64,000 nt of DNA. Source: Hirudinaria manillensis. Its lineage: Eukaryota > Annelida > Clitellata > Hirudinida > Hirudinidae. The stretch is taken from contig CM067536.1 of NCBI GenBank assembly GCA_034509925.1, positions 2,887,501-2,951,500 on the forward strand. The letters run 5' to 3'. Every line of letters starts with the position of its first letter. Positions within the stretch are counted from its first letter, which is position 1. Under the pieces are notes generated by a model. It saw nothing but the letters and a program-made list of their open reading frames with translations. It was not told the DNA's origin and ran no database searches. Positions 12,893 to 26,100 of this stretch are shown one piece after another. A program made the translations under genes and the position numbers.

Positions 12893-13044
12893 ACCATTGA
12901 AAAGTTCTTCATTGTTTGTGTCAACAACCTATTGAAAGTTCTGGAGGCTTTGTTTACATAATGTTGTGGTATGTTTGGCATAAATATTGCTTTCAGAATT
13001 AGTTAACTGAATTAACTAAATTAGAAATTGGCTCTGCGATGGTT

Positions 13045-13460
13045 TCTAAACGGCTTATAAAGCTCAGTTGTCAGGGCAGTCACTCATTACATGGTTTAGC
13101 ATATAGGCTAAGAATTTGGGTTGCAGTGCTTAAAATGCTGGGGGGAATGGTTTGGATGATTGCTTCCTCAATTCAATAGCAGTCATTGCTTCCTGAAGTT
13201 TTATTTGAAACTTTTGTTTAAAAATCCTTATATTTAAGTTTGTGGGCTTTTGAAGCAAAAAGTAAAAAACAGCTTAAAAAGCTCAGCTATCAGGACAGTT
13301 ATTCTTTATGTGGTTTGGCATATTGTCTAAGAATTTGGGTTGCAGTGCTTAAGTGCTGGAATTGCTTCCTCAATTCAGTTGAAGTCATTGGTTCCCAAGA
13401 TTATATTTGTGAAACTTGTTTTGTTTAAAAATCTTTATTAAGATTTAAGATGCTGAATAT
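13045..13460. repeat. ~200-bp imperfect tandem duplication
   Basis: Two diverged copies (about 13045-13245 and 13262-13460) share ctaagaatttgggttgcagt, a gcttcctcaattcag block and a gtttaaaaatc block. The second copy overlaps the 3' end of the alkaline phosphatase gene and supplies its last codons and stop. Confidence 0.75.
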
Positions 13461-16400
13461 TTGAAACACAAAGCAAGTTGCAATGATTAAATGCTTATCA
13501 AGATAATATGTGGCAGAAGATCGACAGTGATCTTCCCCTTGATAATGTCCGACGCAGGAAGCATACATCATCACGTGAGCGACGTGGGTTTGTTCCTCCG
13601 TGCCCTGGAAGAGGTGAGACCAGGGGCCGCTGGCGTAGACGGCGACGTCTTCGCCTCCGTGTGTCTCGTGCTTCGTCCAAATTGCCGAGTCTTGCAAGAA
13701 GTCTTTGGAGAGAACTGAGTAGAAAAGTTTTAAAACGTTTTACATTTGGACCACGACTTGCTGGTTTTTATAATGAAAATTTTGGAGACTAGTTATGGTG
13801 TCAAGTCATGTAGAGACCATGTATCGTCTCAACTATCACCCCAACATAGTTAAACAATAAGTGAATATTAGGGTCATCAAAACTTCCAGATGTTCTGTTA
13901 GAATATGGTTTTACTTTCTGGTACTCTCAGCTGGGCTTTTAAATCATCTTTAATATCCCCAATTAAGATTTTAATTAGAATTCAGTAAATTACACAAGCA
14001 ATCGAGAGGTACTTTTTATATTATTGATCTTTTAAGTTATTAATCATTGTTTCAATTAGTATTTGCAGTGCAGTACAGGTTGATTGTTGATCTAATTTTG
14101 TTTTTTACTTTATAGATTTGATAAATTACATTACTAGATTTTAAATTATACAAATCATATATTTTTGACTGTTAAACATGTGAACGATATGATATCTAAT
14201 TTTCTGTTTTTACTAGTTCGCTAACCTATCCCTTACTTTTTGAAGAAATCTGGTAAAATATATTCTTTCGCAGCTATTTAGAGAGTTGCACGTGAAAATG
14301 ATTGACTGCAAACATAAAAGTAGTCGAACGTTTAAATCAACTTTTTCCACAATCCATCATTCTTCTTTGAACCTGTTTTCTACCCAATTGTCAGTTCTCC
14401 TGACTTGCTTCGTGCCATCCACACCGTTCATAAATATTTTGAAATCCATACCGTTGCTTTCAAGTAATTTTATTGCTTGAAACTCTAGAGTCTATGGAAA
14501 TTTAGCAATAATTCATTAAGACATTTTTAATAAATTCTGATTTTTGAAGTTATACAGTTATTAGATAATAAATTTTACCGTCGTAAATAAAATCACACGA
14601 GCATATTTTTTTCAATGGCAATAAATCTTTAAAAAAAGATAAAAAGGTATGAAATACCAAAATTATTTCCATTTACATTAGCAATGAAACGGTTTAAGGA
14701 TACATATATTAATGAATTAAATATGCATTGTTAACGAATTAAATGCACTTTATTCGTACATTAATTATTAATAACTTTTAAATGTAAGAAATGTGTATAT
14801 TCACATCTTTCAATACTTTAGTATGAGAGCATATGCGTGGTTAGGACTTTCACCTCTCATTACGATATTATGATTTCAAATCCCATTGCTAGATTACTAT
14901 TAATTACTAATGATTATCATGTATCGATATATCATATTCGATATAATAATATCTCGCAATAATAATGAACTCAATTCACCTTCGGATGAGTTACTGATGT
15001 TTTTACGAGGCACTTCCTGGAAAGATCCATCTGGAAGAGTTTCAATCCTGTGATATTTAAAACCTGGTCCATTGGCGTACATGAGTTGAGTGTAAGGCTT
15101 TCCATCAATGGCCGGTTGTAATGAAGATGCAAATCCTTGTGTTTGTGGAAAACATTTAAAAGTAGTTGTTAATTGTGGCGATTACAGCTAAATCTATTAA
15201 ACAATCTCATTACAAAGCGTACATATTACTTCTTCCACTATACTACTTGACATAATAAAGCCATAGTTCTATTTTCCAGCTTTTCCAACCCAAAATTGAT
15301 TCCTCGAAGGTTCCATATCCTCCAATGGTGAAGACGTGTGAATGATCTGCTGTGACCACGATTAGAGTCTCTTCGGGATCTGTCAGTTTCAGAGCAGCGC
15401 TGACGGCCGCTTCTAAGGCCAGTACTTCGGTCAGGGCTTTGTAGGCGCTGTTGGTGTGATGCCCGTGATCTATTCTGCCACCTTGGTGAAATAATTGCGT
15501 GTTTTTATGGATTTTACTCTTGTAATATTATTACACGGATTATAATGTGTGGATTCATAGACGATTTCGTAAGCGGATCTTTACGTTTGAATCGATATTT
15601 GAGATTCAAGAATCAACTTAGAGGCGATCAAAAGGGCATGTCAAAGTTATCCTCCCGTGTTTCTTTTTTTTTATATTGAAACATTATAATCACAAAAGAG
15701 CACATAGGCACATTGAAATGAATGTTTTAAATAAATAATTATTTAGTTTTTAATTACCCTCAACGAAAAGGAAGAAGCCCTTAGGACTTCGTCTTAGAAG
15801 TTCAATCGCTTTTTGGGTCATTTCCGCCAGAGATGGCTCTTTGCTCGGGTCCCTAGAGGCTTCAAATTCCATGTGAGAATGTGCAAAAAGACCTAACAGT
15901 GATGAGAGATCGTAATAAAATAATTTAAAATTTAGAAATTAATTCTGTTAATTGAAACAAGCTCTCGACATCTTTACAAGTAATAAACTTAAATTTAAAA
16001 AAATATTAATTTACATTGTAAAAGTAATTAAAATGTTTATTTTAGTTTTGAAACTGCAACCAAAATCCCACCTAAAACATAGTCAGTGAGTCGCGGGTCA
16101 AAAAGGTCAAAGTCAAGCCTCGACTTTAACACCTTTGCCTTTTGACCTCTGCTTCTTTTCAGTTCGAGCCATTCCTGTGATGGAAAAACTTCTTTTAGAG
16201 AAATTGATTTACAGATTTAAATAAGTAAATAAACTTAAATAGTGATCATTTATTTAAATTCAAGTACAGAAAGACAGTACTGTCTTGCAAGGACTTGCTG
16301 AATAAATTAATAGTAATTAGTATATATAGTCTTTAGCGCCTGCATTAAACAAATTTATTATTGCATTAATTAACATAAATGAGTCATCAAGAAATGAAGA

Positions 16401-18178
16401 ATTCAAATGTTTATGTTTGCATTGATGAGATTCCTGTCATCAGTTCGTAATCCTACGACATCGTCAGAATCAGTGGCGTTTGGAAGGAAATTCAAAAGTC
16501 CACCACCAAACATCACCTGTTGGTTAAATAAATAAATAAATAATTAATAATAATAATAAATATTAATATAAATAAACTAATAACTAGAATAATTGATTAA
16601 AACAATATCTATTAATCTAATAGTTTGTGAATTATTTTATAATATAATATAAATATCAATAAATAATAATAATAATAGTTTTTGAATTATTTTATAATAT
16701 AATATAAATATCAATAAAATTTGATAAAATAATATCAATGAAAAGTGTTTATTATAAGTTATAACTTAAATTTAATTACGACTAAAATGTACCCTAATGT
16801 CTTGATTTCTCTCCGAATGGATCAACTGGTAGGCTATGTCTTTGCATTTTTCCGTTTCTGGCACTGACGCTTCCCAAAGCCTGAAAGCTGTACTGGCATA
16901 ACACGATCCAGGTGATGCATGGGTGATGGTGGTCGTTGACACCACACCTGTCCACTTGCCTTCGGTAGAGTTATTATAAATCCAGTTATTATAAATCTAG
17001 TTATTATAAATCTAATTATTATAAATCTAGTTATTATAAGTCTAGTTATTATAAATCTAGTTATTATAAATCTAGTTATTATAAATCTAGTTATTATAAA
17101 TCGAGTTATTATAATCGTGCATCAGTCAAATCGGATATTGTAAAAAAGAGTCTTTGCAATGGACACTATTGGTTAAGAATTAAAAAATACGTTGTTATGT
17201 TGTGTATTATGCATAAATATCTTATGAATATGATAATATTTTGACTATGTAATTCGTCAGCTATTAATTTATTCGTTAACCGGCATCTATGGACTTGTGA
17301 AGGGTTGAATTGACTTGATTTCCTTCGATGTTGGAGCAGTTTCCGGCTACGACTTTGTCGTTGACTCCAAGAGTCAGAAAGTTGGCCTTGACACCGCTAA
17401 GGTAGGCTGTAGCCGTGGCTGCACTGTCGGCTGTGACTCTGTCCACGGTGTAGGTCTGTTGGTGTTTTATGTTTTCATTGTCGTATGGAAGGATTGTTTT
17501 GTATCCATAATGCATCATTGTATGAAAGGATTGTTTTGTATCCATGTCGCATCATTTTATGGGAAGATTGTTTTGTTGCCGTGTTGCATCATTGTTTGGA
17601 AGGATTGATTTGTTCTCGAGACGCATTTTGAGTACATTTGACTGTGTTAGATGTTTGCTAATGTTGTAATGCTTTGCTTTTTATGTTGCTTCTCATGAAA
17701 TAACACTTAGGATGACTGAAAGGAGAGCCAAGCCATTTCTCTCGGTGCCTGCAAGGACTTATTGAAATAGCTTCACACAGCAGAAAATAAATAAGGATAA
17801 TTAATATTAAATTATTTCTTAGATTTGCACGATTTGATGTTCGACAAAATTGTTCAACAAATCTAATCACCGATTTACTAACCCTGGCAAGACCAGCGTG
17901 AGGAAATCTTTCCCAAGTCAAGTAAATGTCTTCGCCCTTCAAATTGTTGAGCTGAGCTTTCAAAATCCTTGCAGCAGAAACACTGGAAATTCCCATTCCG
18001 TCCCCGATGAAGAGAATCACGTTCTTCGCTCGTTTCGTTTTCTGCCAGTTTTCCAGGCGGGTTTTTGTCATTTTAATTCTCTTCCTGCCCAAAGAATTCC
18101 AGTCCGTGTTTAACCAGGGACTTTCTCTCTCCTTGCCCTCAACGTCTCTCTTGGAAATGTGATGTAGTTTAGAAGACT
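13425..18178 (-). CDS. ALP: alkaline phosphatase, membrane/GPI type (first exon not found)
   Basis: Nine exons in transcript order: 18178-17883 (acceptor 18178 or 18176), 17455-17281, 16959-16793, 16516-16421, 16174-16072, 15892-15758, 15481-15290, 15135-14980, 13714-13425. Together they encode about 535 aa, close to full length; only the start and signal peptide are missing. Catalytic landmarks are all present: FIGDGMG (metal Asp), DSAATATAYL (phosphorylated Ser), ITHASPGSCYA, GGRIDHGHH, TADHSHVFTIGGY and HETHGGED (zinc His). The enzyme hydrolyses phosphomonoesters at the cell surface using two Zn and one Mg. The tail after HVMMYASCVG ends in a moderately hydrophobic stretch (HLIIATCFVFQIF) that could be a GPI signal. 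The intron between 16421 and 16174 appears to start with GC rather than GT. Minisatellites lie in two introns. Confidence 0.9.
16970..17115. repeat. 15-bp minisatellite in an alkaline phosphatase intron
   Basis: About nine copies of ttattataaatctag in tandem, directly upstream (in transcript terms) of the exon at 16959. Confidence 0.9.
17474..17625. repeat. ~36-bp minisatellite in an alkaline phosphatase intron
   Basis: Four diverged copies of a unit containing ggaaggattgttttgt followed by a gcatcattgt-like segment, abutting the acceptor of the exon that begins at 17455. Confidence 0.75.
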
Positions 18179-20272
18179 CTTGAGGAAATCATTTCGAAAG
18201 TAAAACAAAAGTGTGAAATACCAATTTGTCTCTTCTCACTCAACCAACGTGAATAATTTGTCAGGATGGTTCATGAATATTTATAATTTAATCATTTATA
18301 ATTCAACTGCAATCGTTTGGCTTTTGTTTGATTCTCTCAGTTCGTGTTCATGCACTGAATTGCGATTGACAAAATCTCTTTTATTACTAGTGCTCAAAGT
18401 AGGAAAGGTAAACATTTTCTAATATAAGACCAGCAAATAATAAGAAATATATATTCAAAGAAATTAAAATATTAATGCTGTGCAATTAACTTTTAGTTAA
18501 ATTATTGATAAATTTAACACCATTGCAACTTTTTGCGACTCCGTTTAGTTCCGCATAACGTTCACCATGGAAACCAATCAATCTGGTTACGACTTCAAGT
18601 TGTGACCGGAGTTTATTTGAAAAAGGAAAATTTGTCAAAATTCAAAAATCGCTCCAACCGTGATAGTTGTGATCGTCATCTTCGTGCGTCTTCCCGGAAA
18701 TCAACAACTCTTTGTTCCAACAAAAACAAAAACAACAACAACAAATAGAAAGAATAAACTTCAACGAAACCATACTTAAATAAAACTGATTGATTCGTCT
18801 ACCAATTCATTTGAAATTCATTGCAATCATTCAATCGGAGTTCAGGCCTCCGCAACTTTTATTGAAGTGGTATTCACGTGCATTAAACTCACGTACGTTT
18901 TTCGAATTCACACGTCCATCCTTTGGTTATTAAAGATGCAGACATGATTATCATTCGCCTTACATCCGTGAAATTCGGAGCGAAGCACAATATTTAAAAA
19001 AATAATTAAAATTCAATTCCTAAAAAGTAAAAAAAAAATTAAAATTCATTTTACTAAATTAAGTATTGACTGCATAAAAATTGACGTCTGTGAGAAATGA
19101 CCCAATAAGATTATTGTAATTAAAGCAAAATATTTCAATATTTAAAGTTATTATTATTATTATATACATTATTATACATACATTATTAATAATATTATAA
19201 TAATTATTAATACCATTGTTACAATTATCTTCTTTTGACATATCTTTCCAATACACAACCTTGTTATTATAATAATAATTATTAATGCCATTGTTATATA
19301 TAACCCTGTTATACTCAAAAAGCAAATGTCTTAAACATTTATCTGAAAATTATCGCTAATATGTTTTCAAATTCCAACACGTAAGGAAACCACATCAATT
19401 TTTATGAAGAATTTCTATGAATTCGTGTGACATTTTGACCATCTGACTGAGGCATCATAGTACTTCGGCCACACTATCAATCCATCCATCCGTCCATCCG
19501 TCCATCCGTCGATCCATCTGCCCATCCACCCATCCGTCCATCCATCCATCCATCCATACATCACCTCTCCGTGAAGTGAACTGAAATGAATGCTAAGTAG
19601 ACTTCATAGAGCACCAACATCCTTCTTGATTTATGAGGTCATATTTTGTACGAGAGAATATTTTATTTGAATTATTTTATTTTATTTCTGCACAATTCCA
19701 GGTTTTTTGAGACCTTGAATGATGTCAGGAGTGATAGATTATTGTTTGTTTTTTTTATTTTTATTCAGGACGTTACTTAATTTAAAGCTAAAGTTTTAAG
19801 AGACTTAATATCTTATTTATGGATTTATTAATTACTAATTAACTTGTAAACCACATTTCGTTGTTTAAACATTTTTATATTAATTTATGCTGTTATTTCT
19901 TTTATAATATTATTTTCATTTGCTTTTGACCCGACAATTACAAGGCATTAAGAGGAAACATTTCAATTATTTTTACTACAAATCTAAGCATAAACATAAT
20001 AATATTATAAACAAATAACAAACATTGGATAAATATAAATATTATATTTATGAATTACGAATAAATGATTAAATGTTTAATCAAATCAGTAAATCAAACT
20101 TGAAAGTTAAAATCAAACAATATAAAAAGGAAACTTCTCCCTGGCGATTCAATTATAAATATGTCGAACGAATTTATAAAAATGTAAATAAAATAATTAA
20201 TCAATAAATATATAACTTGCATTAAAAGTATAATTCTATATCGAAGCTGGAGGTTAAAGTCAAGTTTTATTT
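18179..20272. other. intergenic/5' flank of alkaline phosphatase
   Basis: Should contain the start exon and promoter of the minus-strand phosphatase, but no convincing signal-peptide exon was found. A short (TCCA)n-type tract lies at about 19478-19560. No other gene was recognised. Confidence 0.5.
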
Positions 20273-21386
20273 TCACACGTCGTAACCTTGGCTGAGAAGC
20301 CACAAATGTCTGAAATACTTGACATATTCTTCGAAATCCACCTGATTATCGCCACCTCTGTCGATGTCTTTCATGAAAATCTGTGACGATTGTTAACAGA
20401 ATGCAGCTTTGAGTCAGTCAAAGCCTGACAGTTAACTTATAAATTATAAGTTGTTATTACGAGAGCGTACTGAGGTCAAGATAATGTTACCTTTTTTGTG
20501 CCATTTGATCAATAATTCCTCTATTTATAATTTTGAACTATGAGTAATCGATTATTTTATGATACTTATATTTACTTTAAACTGCACAAAATGACAGGCA
20601 AAAAGCTCAAACAGAAAAAATGTAATCAGATCTACTTGAATTCCCAAGATTAAGCATTACTTAGTAAAATTGGCATTGTGTACCAAAAGTGACTCCCAGT
20701 AAGGACTGGTAGATAAGTGACAGGCAAAATACGACTCACAAGCGGGGATCTTTGGTATCCAATTCACTCAGAACCTAAACCAACATAAGTCTACCCAAAC
20801 TCTCCCCAGACCCTACCCTAACCCTGTCCTACGACCAGACTCTGGAAATCTACGGCAAACCGATGAAGCTTGTACTTGTGAGTTGTCTTTTGCCCGTCGT
20901 TAAATATCCACTAAGTGCACAAGTGCTTTTACGCTACTTCGTGTTCAATGATTGTCCACACTTTAAGAACATTTAAGAAAATATGTAAATTACCGATGCT
21001 TCGAGATTGCATCTTTCAGGATCAGAGGTTTCATTCCATTCCTCCTGGCACATCATCCAAGCTTCCCTGACTTCTTCGTGGGCAACTGTTCCGTTTCCGT
21101 TATAGTCGTATCCGTCGAAAGATTCCTTCAAGAGCTTCAGGCAATCGTCTTTCGTTGCTTTTACTTCTCCGAAATTTTCCGATTCAGTGGCTCCATTTTC
21201 ATCGTCTCCGTTGTCTGACTTCAGTCCATTTTCTGGTGAAATTTGCGTGCTTCCTTCGTCTTCCTTGACCTTTTCCTCCTCTGTGTCGTCTTCACTCACT
21301 GGCGTTGCTGGGACCGTACCTTGGGCTATGTCGAGCAGCTTAAATCCGCCCTTTTTGTCCGCATTTGAACTTCTCCGTGAATTCAT
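20273..21386 (-). CDS. small two-EF-hand calcium-binding protein
   Basis: Two exons, 21386-20994 and 20380-20273, joined in phase 0, encode 166 aa. Residues 1-80 are acidic and Ser/Glu/Asp-rich with no domain recognised. EF-hand 1 has a canonical loop from D94 to E105 (D94, N96, N98, T100, E105). EF-hand 2 lies in the second exon (D138 to E149) but has Gly at loop position 3 and Asn where Gly is usual at position 6, so its calcium binding may be weak. No signal peptide or membrane segment is seen, so a cytosolic calcium sensor or buffer is likely. The protein ends LLSQGYDV, followed within a few bases by AATAAA on the minus strand. A specific family name cannot be given. Confidence 0.8.
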
Positions 21387-23124
21387 TACTCCACTTTAGT
21401 GATTACCAGTTACCTCTTCCTGTTGCCAAGAGAATTTCGGATTTACAAATAATACTTTCAATACTTCCCTTTAGATTTCAAAGCAAAATACTTAGTCGCT
21501 GTTCAAAGCAGACACAAACAAATGTTTCAAGAGGTGATGTGAACGTTGGGAAAATCAATCGCAGCAGATGGCCTCAAACGGGCAGATTCATATTCTTGAT
21601 ATCAGTTGTAAACTCTCACTGAGAGTGATAATGCAAGTTTGCAAACTTGCCCTTGAAGGCGATGTCCACTCTTATTTTTAGTGGAAAGTAACATACTCGT
21701 CAGAAAACTATTTCATTATTTTTCAATTTCTAGTTGGTTCGATACTATATAAGAAAAATAAAAGTAGTTTTTAAATTAATTTTTGTCGCAATTATCTTGC
21801 TTGAATTAATTTCCACCATATATTTCTTCAAATGAACTGAATCTTACAAAATTACAAAAGGAAAAATGGCGGGGAAGACAGTTAGTACGTTTGCTCCGGC
21901 CCGGTGCAGTGCCCTCAGTACAGCATCACCAAATGGCCCAGCACCTGAAATAGCCGGTCAATAGCAGGCATGACTAGTGCATCTCAGGTAGGACTTGAAC
22001 TTTTACCTGGCTACTGCACTGACACCTGAGCGATTGACACCTTCACCCAGAGAGAAGGTGTTCTTCTTTAAATCTAATTCACAAGATTACCTTAGACGTA
22101 TGTTAGACACTCTCACGGATATAATCTCAACTCCTATTGGAACTTCATGGAAGCAAAGTTCGGCCATAGACCTTCTATGAGCGAAGATCAGCAAATGAAC
22201 TAGCCTTCCTTTCTGCTCTGGTGCACTTTCGCAAGTCACATTCTGATTAATTACTTTTATGATACTATTTTTGCATTAATTAGAGTTGTAATGATAACAA
22301 TAAATGATTTTTATATCGTAAAGTCATATTTAACGAATAATCAAAATGAACGCTGAGAAATTGATTGCAACAGATGGCCTCAGATAGGAAGATTGATGTT
22401 ATTTACATCACTGCAGCAGAATTTTGCATATTTATATTTATTTTCGAGTATTTATTGGCGAATGTCATGAGATTATAAAAGTATTATTAACCGACTTAAA
22501 CATTTATAAAGAATCTATAAAAAATAAACACAATCTCGTTCCTGATCGACATAGTAATAGAATAAAATTATTTTAAAATATTAAAAAATAATTTAAGATC
22601 GAATGTAATAAATTGTCATTCTACGCTGTATTTCTAGCGAATGAATCTTCCAGTCGTAGTTTGTTTTCAGTTTGTCATAAGTCGTTCTTGCGGTCTGCTC
22701 AGAACTACTGAACTTTGAAGTTACGAAAATTCTTGCCAGTCAGCATTAAAATGAGCATGGTTAGACAATGATTTATATGTAATAATTAATTTTAAACGTG
22801 TTTACTATTTGTAAATGCGCAATGCGAGTGATAATTCAAGCGTGCGCATGACGTATTTTTCTCTATTGATGTCTTCTGTTGAGAATCGTTGAGCAAATTT
22901 TTAAATTATTAACGAGTTTTCGATACAAGTTGTTTGAAGGTAACAAATGCCCGTAGTCGTGACAATAATTTATACCTAATTAGTGACTGTCTAACTAATT
23001 AACTTTTGGTGTCTTACTGGATGAGATTTTACTTATCTGAAACTTACTTAGTATTATTATTATTAGAATAATAATTCACTTTAATCCAATTTGAGCATAT
23101 CAATTGAAACCTTACTAGGAAATA
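21387..23124. other. intergenic between divergent EF-hand and eIF4E genes
   Basis: Contains a candidate tRNA-derived SINE (21860-22050). The rest is AT-rich with nothing recognised. A CTAG just before the eIF4E start (ccttactag|gaaata) could be the acceptor of a 5' UTR intron. Confidence 0.5.
21860..22050 (-). mobile_element. candidate tRNA-derived SINE
   Basis: On the minus strand, GCTCAGGTGTCAGTGC resembles a tRNA D-arm/box A. It is followed about 15 bases later by GTTCAAGTCC, which fits the RNA polymerase III box B consensus GWTCRANNCC. A GC-richer tRNA-unrelated body runs to about 21860. No second copy was recognised in the window, so SINE status rests on the promoter-like pair alone. 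Confidence 0.4.
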
Positions 23125-26100
23125 ATGCAAATGGAGATTCTGAAAGAGAATGGAAAGGAGAACATGGAGGTGACAGAGAAGAACAACTCTCTCATGAACC
23201 TCTCTGGGGAGTTGTACATGAAACATCCTCTGGAGTTCACCTGGGTGCTGTGGTACTTTAAGCCAGAAAAGGGAAGGGACTGGCTGGAGAGTCAGAGGCA
23301 GGTGGCTTCCATCGACACGGCAGAGGACTTTTGGGCGTAAGTTTATCGAAGGGTTTCGTCTTTCTTTCGCCGGCGAATTGATAGCTGCTAAAAAAAAAGG
23401 CAGTTTGTGATATCGTTATGTGATTCTCCATTTGTTTGCAATGCCTGAGGTTTTGTGATTTAGCTTGTATATAATAGTGCAAAATACATTCACTGAATCA
23501 AGTTGTTATTGACCTTACATTAAATACACATATATACGTATCGCTGACTTGCTTGATAATGATGTGCATGACTAAGCATTATTATTGTTGGCAAAAACTT
23601 TTACCTGGCCAATAAAGTTAAAAACATGTCTGTGTGTTTGGCTGGTAACAGATGTTTTAATGAAACAGGTCCTCTTTGAAGTTATGATTAAGAAAAATTG
23701 GAAAGTTTATATTGTTATTTGTTCTACCCAATTTTTTAAAAATACTTTTTCTTTTTTAAATGTATTTGTTGCTCATATTTGATATATTGTTGATATATGA
23801 TTTCCAATTGTTATTGCAATGTTTTATGAGTGAATTTTTCAGCCATTTTGAATATGTCTTCATGACATCAGTGTATTGTCTGTTTGTGGGGCCCAGTTAG
23901 TAATAGTACTGTTTCCATGCAATTTTTATGCATTGAATTTCCCTACCACTGTATTTTTTAAATATTAGTGTCTGTTAGGGTATCAGTAATTGTAGATAGC
24001 ACAATAATATATTATATATTATGATAATATATATTGTATATATTTCATATTATACATTATGATAATATATATTGTATATATTTTATATTATACTTTATGA
24101 TTATATATATTGTATGTAGTAATACTATCGGTCTTGTTATTAGAAATAAGTTATCAAATCACAAATTTCTTTCCACGACATCAAACCAAAAAGCAATTTG
24201 CTGTGCCAGTGCTATTTTTAACCTAATGGTCATAAATTATAGTTTGTGATTTGTTGTTATAAAAGGCATTTGCATTATTATTATCACGAAATAATCGTGG
24301 ATAGTTTATCCAGACATGCTTTTCAAGTCTCGCATTCCATCTCCGAGGTCAAACAGTTGATTCTTTATACGAGATAGTACCACGATCATGTCTGGCATTT
24401 CTAGGAAAAATAACAATTTCCTGAAGTTCCTGAGCTATAAATTATTGTTTATTTCACTTTGGGATAATTTTGTCTGGAAAGAGGAATCTGCAAATCATCT
24501 GTTCGTGTTGCATGTCTAATTGATTTGCAGTATTTTTGTATTGCATTATTACTGATGGGGTTTACAATTACTCCATGGGGTGGCGGAGTAATTATCGAGC
24601 AAGTCAGGTCTATTATGTTACCTGTCTGTCTGTTGTTTTAAAAAGGAAGATTTAGGTATTTCTTAAACCGTTTGCTGGTAAACGAATATTGATGAGGACT
24701 TTTAAATCGTTAGCTGATTAATTATTTAATTCATTGCACATTGACGATGCGTTTCAGATTGTACAACTACATTCAGCCAGCAAGTTGCATCACTCTTGGA
24801 TGCGACTACTCTTTCTTCAAGGTTAGACTTGAAATGCTTCCTGTTCAGTTAAGAAAATTAAGATCAAGACATCATAAGACCCATTTCAAAAACACATAAC
24901 AAGACGTACAAACAATACTAGGTGTGTTTTTGGGCTGACATGATATACGTCATGCATTCATAGCTGTGATTCACCATTGCTTTCAAATGGTGTTGACTAT
25001 TATACTATAAGCATTTTGCAATGGAGGACATACAGGAGACCCTAAAAGGATATAAACAAATCTTGATTGACTCCTAATCAATCACTCCACTGGAATGTTT
25101 GAACCACTCCCAAGCAGACCAAAGACATCTTTCGTGTTCATTCAATGGTGTCGAATTAATTTCACTTTTTTTTGCAATATTTTTGCAGAATTTAAAACCA
25201 CATGAAAGCTAATTTAAATGAAAAATATTTCAAAATTGAACTTCATTCACATAACGATTACAACTAACACCACATCATGCACAAGAAGTTAGTGATCGAC
25301 AAATATCCAGAGTAATGAAAATAGTAATTTATGTAATTAATTACTATTAAATAAATTAATTAATTACAAGTGGCTTTGAGATGTTCTTCTTAACAAGTTA
25401 TAAGTTTATTCAAATTAAAAAACCAAATAAAAATTCCTTACAATTAAGTTCAACAACTTGAAATGATAAGAAACAAACAAAGAAACTTGAAATAAAAAGC
25501 AAAACTGCTCAGAATGAATCATCATTAATTTCAACACCACCGTGTTTAAGTTAAGTACTTGATTCAAGTTAAGTACTTAACTATTATTAACTATTTCCAA
25601 CCGTCTCTGCAAACAATCCAGAAGGGCATCCAACCGATGTGGGAGGACGAGTCGAACCACCAGGGAGGTCGCTGGGTCGTGAACCTGGATAAGAGGATGA
25701 GACAGGTAGAACTGGACCAATACTGGCTCGAGATGGTGAGTCTCGGATTTTTGTTGATTGATTGGTTGTTTGGTTGATTGTTGTTTGAATGGTTGCCAAT
25801 CGAGATGGTGAGTCTCGGATTTTTATCGATTGGTTGGTTGGTTGGTTGTTGATGATCGGTCTCTGGGCAAGGTTGGGTAACAGTTGAAATCAAAGTATTT
25901 GGGATTTTGATTCCATTGATTATATGATTTTGAATGAAAAATCAGAAAAATTGAACTTTTACAAGTGATTTTATTCAACTTTGTCCCTGAGGAATGATGA
26001 ATGAACGTGATTTTCTGTGACTGTTTTTGAAAATATTAATTTATACAAATTGCATATCATTGTAATGTAAACAGTTTCTCAGTAAGTATTGGTTCAAAGG

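Noticed and set aside
24001-24120. AT-rich repeat that could be read as an origin or a hairpin
   Set aside because: Simple ~36-bp tandem repeats of TATAATATATATTGTA-like sequence in an eIF4E intron; no functional evidence.
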